From IMG/VR virus record IMGVR_UViG_3300017956_005956, positions 1-56,127 of that record: DNA of 56,127 nt; one strand, given 5' to 3'. Below the pieces are notes generated by a model. That model did not search any database, was not told where the DNA came from, and worked only from the letters and a program-made list of their open reading frames with translations. This DNA comes from a virus. Below, in pieces: positions 24,645 to 38,400 of the stretch. How positions within the stretch are numbered: the stretch's first letter is position 1; every line of letters starts with the position of its first letter. The position numbers and the translations under genes are program-made.

Positions 24645-26675
24645 CTAATTAACTGTAATTCGATTTACACCAGTGCTTACCCATGTTAAACCATTACTTT
24701 CAAATTTATATATAAATCTTTCAACCTCAATCTCTACATTAGTTGCTGCACCTTGTGCAAATGGATTAGGAACTATATCTTCAACTACCGAAACTGTTGA
24801 ACTATTATCTACATTTCTAACAGGTACAATTGATTTAAATAACACTGCTTCATAATTATCTTCATCTGCAGAAATTGTTATTCCAAAATTTGCTGTAATT
24901 AGCTTAAAACGAGTTCCTAACACTCGTACTCTTGTTCCAATTAATGCATCTTCAATTGGAAGCATATAATTTAAAACTTGTCTTACATTATCAATGCTGC
25001 CTTCATAAAATGGCGTATTATCAGGGTCCCCGTCAACAATTAAACCATTTATATCTAAAGATAACAATATTTCTTTTCCTTGAACAGCTCTATCAACATA
25101 TTCTATTGTAGCTGCATAATTACGCATATCAGGATTTGTATATGAAGCTGGCCAGACTTGCGTAGCTAGATTTGTAATATTATTTCCGCTTACATTTAAA
25201 TCACCATTAGAATTAATAGTCAATCCAGTAACATTAGAACTTATAGTTGCAGAATTAATATAGATATTATCAACTAAAAGTTCTTGTAATTGTCCTACTG
25301 TTTCTAAATTAGATTCTACAACAGAATCATATAATCGTGTAGTTGATAATATAGTAGTTCCATTTATTTTGATACTAGGATCATCGACGTCATTTACATA
25401 TCCTGAACTTATTAAATTTAAATTTTGATTTATTGTCCATGCTTTAGTTGCTAAATTCCATGTAATTTTTTTGTCACCGTCGCTGCTTTTTAATAGTATT
25501 CCTCCTCCATTTACAGCATCGTTATCATAAGATACAGTTTCACTTGATGCTAACTCGATTAGCCTATCTTCTATTTTTAAATCTTGGGAGGTAATATATG
25601 TTACCTCTCCTAAAACATTTAGAGAACCGTCAACCTCAACTGATCCTTTTACATTCAAATTTCCATACAAATCAGCAGAAGGATATGTTGATAAAATATT
25701 ATAAGGAAGTCCGGGCCATATGTTAATTTTATATAAACTTGAATCAACTTGTAAAACATCTATTGAATTATTAGGAAATTGTGAATTTTTTACTTTAATA
25801 CCAAAATCTCCATCAATTTCTAAAGTTTCAATAGATGTAGTAGTTCCTACAATTTTAAAATCAACAAATGGTTTATCTCCTTTACCAATCGTTATTCCAG
25901 CACTATTCTTAATTTTTAAACTACCTGTTGTTTCCCCATTTGCATCAGTTGGCAAAAAATTAAGACTTGTTTTTTTATTTCCTTGATCATCTATTAAATA
26001 TTTGGCATTTGCAGCAGTACCATGATACCAAAATCCTTCAATTCCTGTTTCTGTTGACTGCTTGGCCAGATTAAAACCTTTTTTTAACTTTTGTCTCTTA
26101 GGATTTTGTGAATCGTTTGGATCTGCTTCTAATCCATTTATACTATATGCAACAGGAATAGTCATTGCAGCAGGCGAATATACTCCAACTAAAACTCCAC
26201 CTAAATATAATAACAAAACTGTCCGAGATACATTATTGATATCTAATTGCGTTCGTGATTCAAATCCTGTTTTACCCTGACCTACTTCATAATTTGGTCC
26301 TACTAGAGTTAAATCAGATCCGTCAAATAGATATAATCTATTATTTTTATTATCAATCCAGATGTCTCCCTCTATAAGATCATCGGGCCTAGAACTATTT
26401 ACAACTGTTCCTGTTGCAGATCTAAAAGCAATACCATTAAAAATTTTTAATCTGCCAACTGATTTATCATACCAAAGTTGTCCAGTTAACGGATTAGAAG
26501 GTTGCGATGTAGATGCAAAATTTTCTAATAATTTTACAAAATTTTCGTTTACCCATTCACCAAAACCTTTATAATTTCTACCAATTAAGATTAAATCTGT
26601 TGCATTACTATCAATAGTTCCGTCTGTTAAATCAACTAACAGTTCTCCATCAGTCCTGTTTATCCTATAACTCAT
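24645..26675 (-). CDS. Tail fibre protein, paralogue 2
   Basis: The 676-residue product begins with the attachment module also found in its neighbours: RNYKGFGEWVNENFVKLLEN, GQLWYDKS, GDIWIDNKNNRLYLFDG and LTLVGPNY within the first 130 residues. A long beta-rich, Asn/Ser/Asp-rich shaft follows (LSSGYVN, VTGLTINSNGDLNVSGN). The C-terminus, ending WVSTGVNRITVN, lacks the collar domain of paralogue 1. It should form part of the distal tail and contact the host surface. AGGATAA serves as ribosome binding site, 6 nt after the upstream stop. The sequence divergence along the shaft fits rapid receptor-driven evolution. Confidence 0.8.
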   Translation of the reverse strand: MSYRINRTDGELLVDLTDGTIDSNATDLILIGRNYKGFGEWVNENFVKLLENFASTSQPSNPLTGQLWYDKSVGRLKIFNGIAFRSATGTVVNSSRPDDLIEGDIWIDNKNNRLYLFDGSDLTLVGPNYEVGQGKTGFESRTQLDINNVSRTVLLLYLGGVLVGVYSPAAMTIPVAYSINGLEADPNDSQNPKRQKLKKGFNLAKQSTETGIEGFWYHGTAANAKYLIDDQGNKKTSLNFLPTDANGETTGSLKIKNSAGITIGKGDKPFVDFKIVGTTTSIETLEIDGDFGIKVKNSQFPNNSIDVLQVDSSLYKINIWPGLPYNILSTYPSADLYGNLNVKGSVEVDGSLNVLGEVTYITSQDLKIEDRLIELASSETVSYDNDAVNGGGILLKSSDGDKKITWNLATKAWTINQNLNLISSGYVNDVDDPSIKINGTTILSTTRLYDSVVESNLETVGQLQELLVDNIYINSATISSNVTGLTINSNGDLNVSGNNITNLATQVWPASYTNPDMRNYAATIEYVDRAVQGKEILLSLDINGLIVDGDPDNTPFYEGSIDNVRQVLNYMLPIEDALIGTRVRVLGTRFKLITANFGITISADEDNYEAVLFKSIVPVRNVDNSSTVSVVEDIVPNPFAQGAATNVEIEVERFIYKFESNGLTWVSTGVNRITVN

Positions 26676-26681
26676 TTTAAT

Positions 26682-28823
26682 TTATCCTGCATATATAATA
26701 TAATTTAACACTAAAAATGGATTCATTACATCAAAAGGCTGACTAAAAGATGTAATAGAACCTGCATCAATTCCTCCGGTTTTCTTTAGTCCATAACCCG
26801 TTTGCTCCCCAAATTGTTCATAATGCGGAAATTCATCTACGGCGTTATCCTGCAAAGAAAATTGTTGCTCATTTGTAGCATAAAATTGATGATCTTGATA
26901 CTTTAAAGTATGGCTATGATCTGGCAAATTGTCAACGTCTAATGTTTTGGTTTCTGTTCCGCTATTCTTGCCTAATTCATTTGCAATAGGATCCGAAACC
27001 CTGGTATCGGCAGGAATTTCACCTCCCATGTTGTGCATACCTAAAGGAAATCTGCCTCGCATATCAGGAAGTGCAAATCTACCTTGTTGCACAAAATCTT
27101 TTGCCAAATACAAATAACCTATCACATTATATAAATTTAAATAATCTGCAATTAAAATTTGCATTCCGTTACATAATAACCATCCAGAAGGTGCCTGGTC
27201 TCCTGCAAAAGGAACAATTGTTCCAATTGGCATTTTTGGAACTTTATTAATTATACTTTCAATTGAAACTCTATGCAATCCTATATCTTCACGATTTCTA
27301 CTTAACAAAAGATCATCATCGTCAAATACCTCTACAAGTCCAGATCCTGGAGATAATAAATCATGATTATGATCTGCACAAGAATTAGAAATAAAACTTT
27401 GAGCTATTTTAACAGGAAAAATTACAGCCTCTCCTGTTCCTGTAAAAGGAATCGTTATTTCATTATTATTATTTTCTGCATCAATTGTAATATCCCCGAT
27501 AAAAGAGAAAGCAGATGATTTTGCTAACTTACTTGCCGAACCTGCCCTTCCGCTAATTGATCCTGTAACATTACCTTCTAAATCACCATAAAATCTTTTT
27601 GCATATATTCCATTATATCTTAGAGAATCACTTCCAATAAAAGATTCTTGAGTTCCTATTAGCTCATCAGCATCTTTAGTTGGTATAAGTTTATTTGCTT
27701 CAATATAACTTGTTTCAGTGTTAGGTAGATATAAATTTGATCCAATTGTTATGCTTTTTGCAACACCTATACCTCCTAAAGTTGTAATAGAACCATGATT
27801 AGTAAATTTATCAGACTCTTTTGTACTATCTACTAATATACCGCCTTTGTTAGCATCTGATAAAGGCACAGAAACTTTAATATCTCCTACAACTTCTAAT
27901 TCATGGTCAGGATTTACTGAATTAATACCAACTTTTTTTTGTGAATTAACAGTTAATACTGTACTAAATAATCCTCCAAATCGTGTCTGCAACTCTATCT
28001 GTGATCCTGAAACATTATTTTTTATCACAGATGATGTACCTTGAATGCCTATCGAAAGCTCATTATTTATTCCATAATTTATACCACTATTAGATAAAAC
28101 ATTCATGGGATAATTTATAGAATTAACTATATCTGTCCTTAAAAGTTTTCCAGCTGGTATAACTTCATTATTAATTATAACGTTTTCTGCTTTTTCTGCT
28201 ATACCTCTATATTTTACTGCATCTTCTCCAAATAAAGATTTATTTGTTAAGTTAATTCCAGGTCCTAAAGTAGTAAATCCATCTATTTTTGACTTAGGCG
28301 TAAAAGATTTATTTGTTACAATAGCAACCGGACTAGAATTAACATCAATTTGTAAAACGTTGTATGAAAGGTTATCTGTACCAAGAACAATTCTTGGAGT
28401 TGCTCCTGTGATTAAACCTTCACTAAACTCAGGTCCAATTAACACCCATCCACTAGCATCGGTATACATATACAACTGTAAATTTTCTTTATCAATCCAC
28501 AAATCACCTTCTTGAGCAAAATCAGGTTTGTTTATAGATTTATTAACTCCATTTGCAGGAGACCAGTTTACGCCTGTGTATACAAATAATTGTTCTACAT
28601 CTTCGGTAGAATTATACCATAATTGACCTTCAACAGGTACAGATGGAGGCGTTGTCGAAGCAAAATTTTCTAATAAATGTAAAAAATTTTCGGCAATCAA
28701 GGATCCGTATGCAGTTGTATTTTTTCCTGGTAATTTTAAAGACGTCTCGTTATTAATTGTATTATCTTCTACTACAATTTGAAGTTTATTTACATAATCT
28801 GTAAATTTTATTTCATATGGCAT
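26682..28823 (-). CDS. Tail fibre protein with C-terminal tail-collar domain, paralogue 1
   Basis: The 713-residue product has the shared N-terminal module (KNTTAYGSLIAENFLHLLEN, GQLWYNST, GDLWIDKENLQLYMYTD, VLIGPEFSEG). The C-terminal 180 residues form a phage tail-collar domain: MPIGTIVPFAGDQAPSGWLL, CNGMQILI, LPDMRGRFPLGM, NLPDHSHTL and NPFLVLNYII. Such domains cap short fibres such as T4 gp12. It is the likely receptor-binding fibre. A good AGGAG precedes its ATG, 1 nt after the previous stop. It is the first of three tandem fibre genes, so it probably is the parent of the set. Confidence 0.85.
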   Translation of the reverse strand: MPYEIKFTDYVNKLQIVVEDNTINNETSLKLPGKNTTAYGSLIAENFLHLLENFASTTPPSVPVEGQLWYNSTEDVEQLFVYTGVNWSPANGVNKSINKPDFAQEGDLWIDKENLQLYMYTDASGWVLIGPEFSEGLITGATPRIVLGTDNLSYNVLQIDVNSSPVAIVTNKSFTPKSKIDGFTTLGPGINLTNKSLFGEDAVKYRGIAEKAENVIINNEVIPAGKLLRTDIVNSINYPMNVLSNSGINYGINNELSIGIQGTSSVIKNNVSGSQIELQTRFGGLFSTVLTVNSQKKVGINSVNPDHELEVVGDIKVSVPLSDANKGGILVDSTKESDKFTNHGSITTLGGIGVAKSITIGSNLYLPNTETSYIEANKLIPTKDADELIGTQESFIGSDSLRYNGIYAKRFYGDLEGNVTGSISGRAGSASKLAKSSAFSFIGDITIDAENNNNEITIPFTGTGEAVIFPVKIAQSFISNSCADHNHDLLSPGSGLVEVFDDDDLLLSRNREDIGLHRVSIESIINKVPKMPIGTIVPFAGDQAPSGWLLCNGMQILIADYLNLYNVIGYLYLAKDFVQQGRFALPDMRGRFPLGMHNMGGEIPADTRVSDPIANELGKNSGTETKTLDVDNLPDHSHTLKYQDHQFYATNEQQFSLQDNAVDEFPHYEQFGEQTGYGLKKTGGIDAGSITSFSQPFDVMNPFLVLNYIIYAG

Positions 28824-28824
28824 A

Positions 28825-29439
28825 CTACTCTCCTAACAACCCGGATAAGCTTTGTATTCTAACAGTATAATCAATTTGAATTAACCTATTTAGACTTTTT
28901 TGTACAGGATGAAAAATTACATGAGTTATTAACATAGAATTTCCATCAGGATCATAACTTTGTAGTCCTAATTCATCAAATACGTATAAACTATCAATAT
29001 CAGCAGCAGTATCAAACGCATCTTGTCCTTCTGGCTCTCCATAATCTAATAGACAAGAAACTAATACATCTGTATAATTAGTTCCGCTAACATGTCTTAT
29101 TTCTGTTTTATTTCTAAAAGGATCTTTATTGTTAACACTACTTTCATCAACAATTTTGCTATATGTTTGATTATATAGACTTGCATTTACACCTGTGCTA
29201 TTTGGGCTTAAATATGTAATAATTCCAGTAGGGTCGACACTGGTGCCACCGTTACCAAACGCCATATTATATATAAATCCTGTTCCAGAATTTGATAAGC
29301 TTTGAGCTAATGCAATACTCATATTTTCATAGTGTATTGCATTTCTTTTATCTACATAAACTTTTTTACTATCAGGATCAAAAATTTTAATGTATCCTTC
29401 AACTAAAATTCCGTATTTTTCTTTTAACATTTCGTTCAT
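28825..29439 (-). CDS. Virion structural protein, conserved in marine T4-like phages
   Basis: The 204-residue protein has no named domain, but the GNGGTSVDPTGIITYLSPN segment and the DVLVSCLLDYGEPEGQDA and LYVFDELGLQS patterns recall small structural proteins next to fibre genes in cyanophages, where they probably connect baseplate and fibres. It has its own late box (GATAAATA at 29464-29457) and an AGGATT site before the ATG, so its dosage may be set separately from the giant upstream gene. Confidence 0.6.
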   Translation of the reverse strand: MNEMLKEKYGILVEGYIKIFDPDSKKVYVDKRNAIHYENMSIALAQSLSNSGTGFIYNMAFGNGGTSVDPTGIITYLSPNSTGVNASLYNQTYSKIVDESSVNNKDPFRNKTEIRHVSGTNYTDVLVSCLLDYGEPEGQDAFDTAADIDSLYVFDELGLQSYDPDGNSMLITHVIFHPVQKSLNRLIQIDYTVRIQSLSGLLGE

Positions 29440-29456
29440 ATTAAATCCTATGTATG

Positions 29457-29464
29457 TATTTATC
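29457..29464 (-). promoter_or_regulatory. T4-type late promoter variant (GATAAATA)
   Basis: The minus strand reads GATAAATACATACATAGGA, with the ATG of the 28825 gene 18 nt past the box. One mismatch to the T4 late consensus, at its first base. The box overlaps the last codons of the giant gene. The AGGA-to-ATG distance matches the other late promoters in the window. Confidence 0.55.
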
Positions 29465-32400
29465 TAGGCAAATCAGCTTCCACTGATCTAATAATTCTTG
29501 ACAGAGGAGTATCAGTATCAACTAATCTGTCTCCAGGTTTTGTCCACTCTAACCCTATTTTGCGTATAATCAAAATTTTAACACCTTCTTTTGGTGCTTC
29601 ATGAAATACCAATGTATTATCAACAACAGTAAATTCGGGAGGTAATGTAATATCTCCTTCAGGCGAATCTTGACTAATATATTCGTTTTCGTTACTATAT
29701 ATTTCTCTATTAATGGTATCTAATTCATAAGATTGGAGCTTTGTTTTTCTCATCCTTGTACCACCTACAAAGACTTCAAACTCATTTTCGTTATTAGCTA
29801 CAAATTCTAATGCAAATTCTTTATTAATTCCATCTCCAACAGTATTTACAACAATAATTTCATCCTTATAGGGCAATATAGTATCTACAGATTGATTATA
29901 TATTTCTGTTCCGGCTACATAAACCTGTTTAACACCTGTACCTAGCGTACCTCTTCGTATATGCTGTAATACATTACCATATCTTTGTTTATACTCTATC
30001 CTTTCCCCTTGTATAAAAATTACACCAGGAAATTTTGAATTATGATCAGGATTTGGCAATTCATCTGAATTTTCAACAACTATTATTTTATCATACCAAT
30101 TTAAATTTTCTTTTAATGTAATATTTTTTTGCCCATCTAATGTATAATAATGGGTTCTATTAAGGATGTCAGTAAACTGCCTCCAACCAAATTTTTTCTG
30201 TTGTATAGAGTTACTAAAATGAATTGTCTGAATATTATCATTCTCAACCAAATAATCTACTAATTTAATATGTTGCATATCTGCAAGTAAATAGTAGTCT
30301 ACACTTGGGGTAAGTAAAAGACCATTTTTTGCCACCCATACATATTGGTCTCCTATAGCAGGATAATTTAAAGCAATTACACCATTTTTTAATTGTCTAA
30401 ACTCATTATAATTTTTAGAATCTGAATCTATAGTATATTGAGCATTTAATTCTTCTACTTTTATTACGTCACCGCTTATAACCGACAATCCTATTTCTTG
30501 AAAATTTAAAAAATAAGTTCCATTCCCAAATGGTGTTTGGATTTCAGCTGATAAATTTGTTTGAGTATTTGTGCCGTAATATAAATCATCTACTCTAAAT
30601 CCATTTTTGAAAATTGCATACTGTTTATTACTTTCTAGAACAAAAGGTACATACATTTCACTTAGACTTGTAACAATATTAATGCCGCTACCAATGATTT
30701 TTCCTGGGCTTAATAATGTTCTCTGATCAATGTCAAAACTTTGCCAATCTATTCTTTGACTATCATGATTACTAAATTGATAAACTTTTATTACATCTCC
30801 AATATTCATTTCTTTATAAATGTGTAAATTTCCTGGTGTTGGAACATATGTTTCATTATCATAATATCCGTATTTGTAATCTCCGCCTGACTCTATTAGC
30901 TCTGTATCATTAGCATAAACATATACTTTTAATGTATCACCTACTGTGCCAACACCTTGTCTTAATATTATCAAACTTCCTTCTTGCTTATCTTCAGCTA
31001 AACCTGGATTATACTGTCCTGCTGAATTAAATATCCAATGCATATTATATTCTAACTCATTATCATTTAAAAAAACTCTTATTTGTTCAAAATTTAAAGA
31101 TCTAATAGGAACTTGATACAACCTTAATTCATATTCTCTTACATCACTTACTTCAAAAATTTCAGTATAACCAGGATTTAATAATTTATTATTAACAAAT
31201 ACTAATGTAAACCATTCAGCTGGCTCTTGTTTGTAAGGAGTAATAGACAACGGAAAACTTGTAGTACTTCCGTCAAAAACAAATTCATCTATAGTAATTT
31301 CACTAAAATTAGCAATATTTGCCTGTTCTTTATTTGTGTAGATTACATATCTTATGACGTCTCCTGGATCTAAGATTTTAGCAAAAGAAATAACTATATT
31401 ATTTTCGCTATTTTGTTTTAAGACATAATTTTCTTCTTTTGCATTTACTGAGATTTGACTTTGTAAATTTTTCTCATATCTTGCATTTACTACAAAGTCA
31501 TTTGTATTACCATTTGCTACAATAGTATCTACATCCAAAACGTTATATCCACTATAATCAAAAATTATTATGTTAATTCTTGCATTTACTTCTATTGAGT
31601 TTAAAAATGTTAAGGTTTTATTGCTGTTAACTTCATAATTTGTTACAATATTATTGTTTACTTTTACAATAATATTTTTTTCTTTCAAAGGATAAGTACC
31701 TAAGTCATACGTCACAGTACTTCCATCTGATATATAATTTTTACTTATAATATTCGACGAACCTGTAATTGGTCTTTCATATACTGTGATATCAAGCGTA
31801 TCTTGCACAAGACCTGGAACATTTTCTTCGGTGCTTTTAGATGTAGTAGGAGAAACAAAATTATCTCCATCAATATTAATTTCATCTGCATTGATGCCTA
31901 TAGCATTCGAATAATTAATGTTCCCTCCATTTATTAATGTATCATAATCTAAATCAGAAGGAATAAAACTGCCATCACTTGTTGGCTTACGTAAAATAAT
32001 TATATCTCCAGTTTCAAACTCTTTAATATAAGTTTTTATAATTATTTCTGTGGTAATTCCATTTCCTATTATTGTTTGCATCACAGCATTAGGATTACTT
32101 ACTGCTGTAGAATCATCAGCGTAATTTGGATCATCTAATCTTACATTGTTTAAATAAAAATTATATTGTTGCCCATTTACAAGTGGTTGCTGCATTATTA
32201 TTTTTACATCATTAATAACTGGATTGGTTTCAGCTATTAATGCTGTTATATTGCTTAAAGACAACTGCTGAAATAATGTAATAATTTGTGTATCTATATT
32301 ATTTGCTGCAATTTCATTTAAATCAATACTATTAATTCCGTATTTTTGCATTTGTTCAACACTTCTTACAGTAATCTTAGGAATTAATTGATATTGTATG

Positions 32401-35400
32401 TTGTCTTCTGCATCTAACAGTAAATTACCGTTTTCGTCAACTAATGCTTCGTTAACAAGTTCATCTAATACATTTAAAATAGAATTTCCATTTAAAGGAT
32501 CAGGATATGAATTTCCTAATTGATCTACGTTAAAAATAGAATAAAACAATGTATGATTATCTATTTCAACACTATCTCCTATTATTAGCGCATTTACAGC
32601 TTTGGCAAAATTTATCCAATTTATTTGAATTTTATAGTCTAACACATCTGGTTGAATTAAGTTCCTTCCAACTGTGCTAATTATATCTTCAAATGATTCA
32701 TCGTATGTGTCATAATTACTAACAAAATATCCATCATTGTCCCAACCCGACTTTACGTCAAATCCAAAAGATTTTATTTCTACACCACCATAATCAACTC
32801 CTTCCATCAATTGAGAAATATCATTTCCAAATTGACCTAAATTGTTTTTATAATAATATTTTATTCTATCAACTGCTGGTAATAAATTTATATCTTTTTT
32901 AAATTGAATTTTTACAACAGAATAATTTGCAGGAGGATTAATCAAAATTACCCTACCAAAATATCTATGATAGGTTTTTGTCGTATCTAATACATTTGTA
33001 AAAGTATATTCTCCTCGTAGTAATTTTTCATTATCAACAAATACTTGAGTATCTTTTGGTAGTAAAGATATAGGCCAGGGTAAATCAAAAATATATTTTG
33101 ATCCAGATACAATTTCTTGAAATTCTTCATCAATTTTTATATTTCCATTAATATCTTTGAATGTAAGAATAGGTGAAATTCTATCAAATTTAATTTTTGT
33201 ATAAGTAGATCTTACTAATGGCTGCCCTATAATTACACTACATAACGCCGCCTTATAATCTTCTCTTGTTTCTCCGGTTATAATTAGATTAGGAGCTGAT
33301 AAATATCCAGATCCATTATCTGTAACTTCAATTGAAACAATTTTTCCATTTTCCCCTAGCTGAGCTATTGCTTTAGCACCTCTTCCTCCTCCACCTTCAA
33401 ATGATAAAGTTGGAGAATTTATATAGCCATAACCATTGTAAGAAATTTTAACTTCTAAAACAGTATATCCTACATTATCTAACCAATTTTTATTTGGATA
33501 TTGTTCTAATTCATTTGACAATCCATATAATTGCTCATTATATGCTTTTACAGAGTACGGCAAAATTTTATTACTATCAAAATTAAAAGTTGGCGGTAAA
33601 TCAAAATCAGTAATTAATTGAGGATTGTTATCTAACTTATCATATGCACTTATATACTCTCGTATATTAGCTTTATAAGGTTTAACTTCTTTTACATATT
33701 CTTCATAACTAGGTAGATTATCATTGTTAAAAGTAACATCTTGTCTTAGTTCGCCTACATTATGTTTTATTCGGATAAAACTTGATTTAAATATCCAATC
33801 TACATTTTTTTGTTCTGATAAAATATATCTTATTTGAGCAAAAAATAAATTATTATATTCTATTGCTAAATCGTCTATCAAAATATCATCTTTAATTGCA
33901 TTTGCTATTACACGAATTTCATCTGTAGGTAAAATATCATAAAAATTTATATCAAAACTTTGTAAATCAAAATTTTTGTTTTCATACAGTAAATTAGAAA
34001 AAGAGATTGTTCCATTCTCTCTACCTACGGTTTCATAGTTTATAGAATAATCTACATTTTTTTGGTTATCAACTTTGTATAAAAGTAACCATCCTCCTGC
34101 ACCTATACTTTTTATTTTGACAATGTCACCTATATTTGCATTTAAACCTGCTAATTGATATGAGAAATCTATCAAATGCGTAACAGTTGTCCTTGAACTA
34201 TAACCTTCTGCATACCAATCAATAAAATTCCAATACAACGTTGTGTTAAATCCTTGACTTTTTATTCTCGTCCAAGAATTTGCTTGGTAATTCCTTTCAT
34301 ACAATGACCATTTATTATTAAGGTTTTCATCATATTCAACTAATGCTGTAAATTTACGTATTTCAATTTTTGCAGATTGAGTATAATTTTTTCCAGATCT
34401 TATTATATTTGCAGAAATTATTGATCCAATAGAATTTAGCTCAAATTTAATTTCTGCATCTACACCTTTATCTATTATGTTATATGTTGGTACTACTTGA
34501 TAACCTCTACCAGGATTCGTTATAGTTATATTAACAATTTCTCCGTCTATTACTTCTAATACAGCCGCTGCCTGTTCCGCTTTTGCTATTCCATAATACG
34601 CTAATTCAGCATAGGTTTGTAATTTAATATCGTATTCATTTGTAACTTCTGTTGGATACTCATCTACTGTATACAAACTTTGTAAATTTTTTGAATCTAC
34701 AATTAGATTTTTTTCTAATACCCTATTAACCCTTTGAATATATTCTTTTAAGGCTTGTTGCCGATTTACAAACCATCCTTGCCTAGGTTCATTAAGCATG
34801 CCATATCTATATTTTTCCGGCAAGGTTATATCAGGCACCGGTCTAGTAGCTAAATCAAACCCAACTAAACTATCAATCCACTTTTGTTCAAGAAAATTAG
34901 GAATTTTACTTGTTTCTAACCCAACACTAACTAACTTATATTGACTATGTAAATTAGCTGTGATATTTTTATCATTATAAATTTGAAAGCTAATAGCAAC
35001 ATCGTTATCATTAAGATATTGTAAACAATTGTAAATAGCAAATTGATCTGATCCTATTAAAGCTATAAATTCATATCCTTCTTTTATCGGATCTTTTATT
35101 AAATTTTGTAATTTATGAACACTGATTGTCCTACTGTCCTTATTTGGAATTTCTTTTTTATCTTTTACCCAGAAATAATAACGCTTTTCTAATGTATTTG
35201 TAATTTTATTTAAAATTATTTCTTCTACATAAGCATTATTTCCGTACTTAGTTTTTCCAGAAATACCTAATGCAAACCCTGCTGCTGTTTCGCTTATTTC
35301 GTCCCATTGTTCTGGCAAAATAGAACTTTGCACCCACTCATACAAATCTATGGTATTATCTATAAACACCTTATGCCAACGATTAACCGAAAAAGATATA

Positions 35401-38400
35401 TCATTTAAATGCGGATAGTAAAATTTTGCATTATTTAGATCCCATAAAACCATTCCTACATACTCAGTAGTCCATGGAAGATCTGTGTTACGTATAACAT
35501 CTAAATCAGTATCATTTACTATATTATAATTTGCAGGATCAAAATATAATTTAAAATCAATGTTTTGTTCTGCAGGTCCTGGTATTTTTCCTTGTAAAAT
35601 ATCAATATAATCTAAAGTTTTAATTAAAACATTTGTTTTTCTATTATATAATGTAATTTTTTTAATTTTTGTTGTATCAATTGGTAATTTTTTACTGCGT
35701 ATAACGTTATAAAATTTACCAGTTGTATGATATGTTCGAATATAACCTAAAGAATTATTATCATTCTTATAATTCATATCAGCAACATATAATATCCTAT
35801 TATTAAATAGAATATTACTGCCATATCTAAAATTGTTAGCATACGGATTGTCATAATGTATAAAATCTGCATAAACAAAAAATCCATTTATTTTTTCAAA
35901 AACAAATATTACCCCTTTATCGTCTTTTGAATACTGAAACGTAGTAAGCTTTGAATCAAAAATTGTTGTACCATTATCAAATGTCGTGTCTGCATAAAAA
36001 TTTGCATTTGCAGAACCTATTACAAGAATTCCATTGTTTTCTTGTATTGATATTCCAAAACTTTCTTCTATTTCGTCATACGGGCTTCCTATTATTTGTT
36101 GCAGTACAAACAAATAATCTACTACTTTATAATAATAAACTTTACCTTGATTAACTTTCGCAATTGATGTAAGAGGTGCACCTATGAATAATTCGTCTCC
36201 ATTTGCAGATAAATCAAAGCTAGTCCCAAAATCTGTATTTTCATTTTCTGCTTCAATAGTTTGCATCCATCTGTAATAACCATTATCATTTCTGTAAATT
36301 CCTAATTTATTTTTTTCATTTTCGTATTGTAAAAATACAACTAATACATCTCCGTTTGCACTTACATCAAAATTAATTCCAAAATTCGTTAAATTGCTAA
36401 TATTTAAAGTGCTTACATCTGCTGAATCTAACTGAATACTTCCTATTGTATTAGGAACAAAACCTACATAATCAATTAAATTATCTGCCAATTTCCAATA
36501 GGAAGTGTTTATTCCATTCTGTAGATTAATAACTGAAGATTTTCCATTTGTAATGGCTTCAAATAAAGTTCCATCAAAAACACCCAAATTTGAATCAAAC
36601 AAATCTTCAGTTACATTTCTAGGCACAAAAACAATATCACCTGTAAAATAGGTGTAATCGGGATTGAATACTCCTTTAAACTTTTTATTAGCAGCATATT
36701 CCCAATTGTAAATTTGATCATTATAAATTCCATTATTTACAAAATAAATCCTTTTAGGGTTTTCTGCTAAAATATAACTTCTCGAAGCATTTTCATTTCC
36801 TAGCAATTTAATATTTGCTCCAAATTTATAATTATTTTGCCTATCTGGTCCTAATAATCGTTGAACTAATGTATATCCGTTTCCGACTTTCTCAAATATA
36901 TAAACTACTCCTTCGTTATCAAAGTCAGATTTTGTTCCGTTAATATCAACTTGTAGATTATAAATTCTTTGCCAATAGATAGATCCGTTTTCTGGAGTTA
37001 TTGCCGGTGTAGGTAATCCAAGTATATCACTCTGTGTAAATAACCAATACTCTACATTTGTTAAAGTATTAATTTGTGTACCTAACACAGGATCAATTTG
37101 TATAGGAATAGGATATTGATTAAATACCACTCCAAATTTTAAACCTGTATCAGTAGCAGATTTAAAATCGTGTATTACTCCAAATGGTCTATCAAAATTA
37201 TAGATATTCAATCTACCTAATATATCTACTCCAGTTGGATGAGCATCCATTTGTAATTGTACTGTATCTTGTTCAGCCGATGCAGCAATCCAACTTCCTT
37301 GAATATTGTTAAGCCAAATAATTACTCTACTATTAGCTATTCTTTGTATGAACATAACTTCTGCAGTATTATTTGTAGGTAAACCATTTTGATTTAATTC
37401 TCTAATAGTTTGTCCAACTCTTTCAGTTCCGTCTAGATCTATCGCTGTTAGTAAACTTCCATTTTCATAAAATTTTGCGTAAGGAACAAAAGGAAGACCA
37501 TTTGCATCCACTCTATTCTCATCATAAACAATAAATCCATCCCAAACATCAAAAAAGTTAATATTGTTAATTGTATTATTATTTTCGTCATATGGATCGA
37601 TCAAACCAATTTCTTCAATATGAATTAATTCTTCCTTTATTGGCAGACTAATAGGTCTAACAAACAGTTCTCCTGTTATTGAACCTACTAATTCATCTAT
37701 AGAATTAAACGATAATCCTGTAGGCCCTTCTTTTACAAATTGAATTTCTATCTCATATACAGGATTTACTGAATTTATTGTTTCTGCACTAATACTTACG
37801 TTACTTGAAAATACTGTTGCTGTTGCTCCTGTAATCTTTTGTTTTAAAATTTCACCTGCTTGTACAACAGGCAATACATTGACAAATCTTGTACTCCTTA
37901 CTTTAAAAATTTTAACTGTTTTTTCAAAATCATTGACAAATAAATTAAATGAATTATTTGTATCAATATCTTTAGGAACATTTATTACATAATATTGTAA
38001 TAATCTGTTTGTAGGAACATAATCTCCATTTGTTTGCAAATTAAAATCAACATAACTTAAACTTTTTACAATAGCTGAATTATATTCTGCCAAATTATAA
38101 TAAACATTTGCCGGAACAGGATTTTGCGTAGTTACAACATCCTGTATAAGTAACCCACGTCCGCTATCATTTCTTTTAGAAGTTATTGTATAATTAGGTG
38201 TAGGTATACTTACAAATCCGCTATACTCAGTTGTTAACTCAGTATAATCATTTTTAGATAATGTTACAGTATAATCTCCTATTACTATAATACCAATTTT
38301 TAGTGTTCCAAATTCACCAAAATTTCCTACAACATCTTTACAATATAATAAAATATCATTTGTACCTTCAAGTTGTATAACATTGACTATATTACCAATT

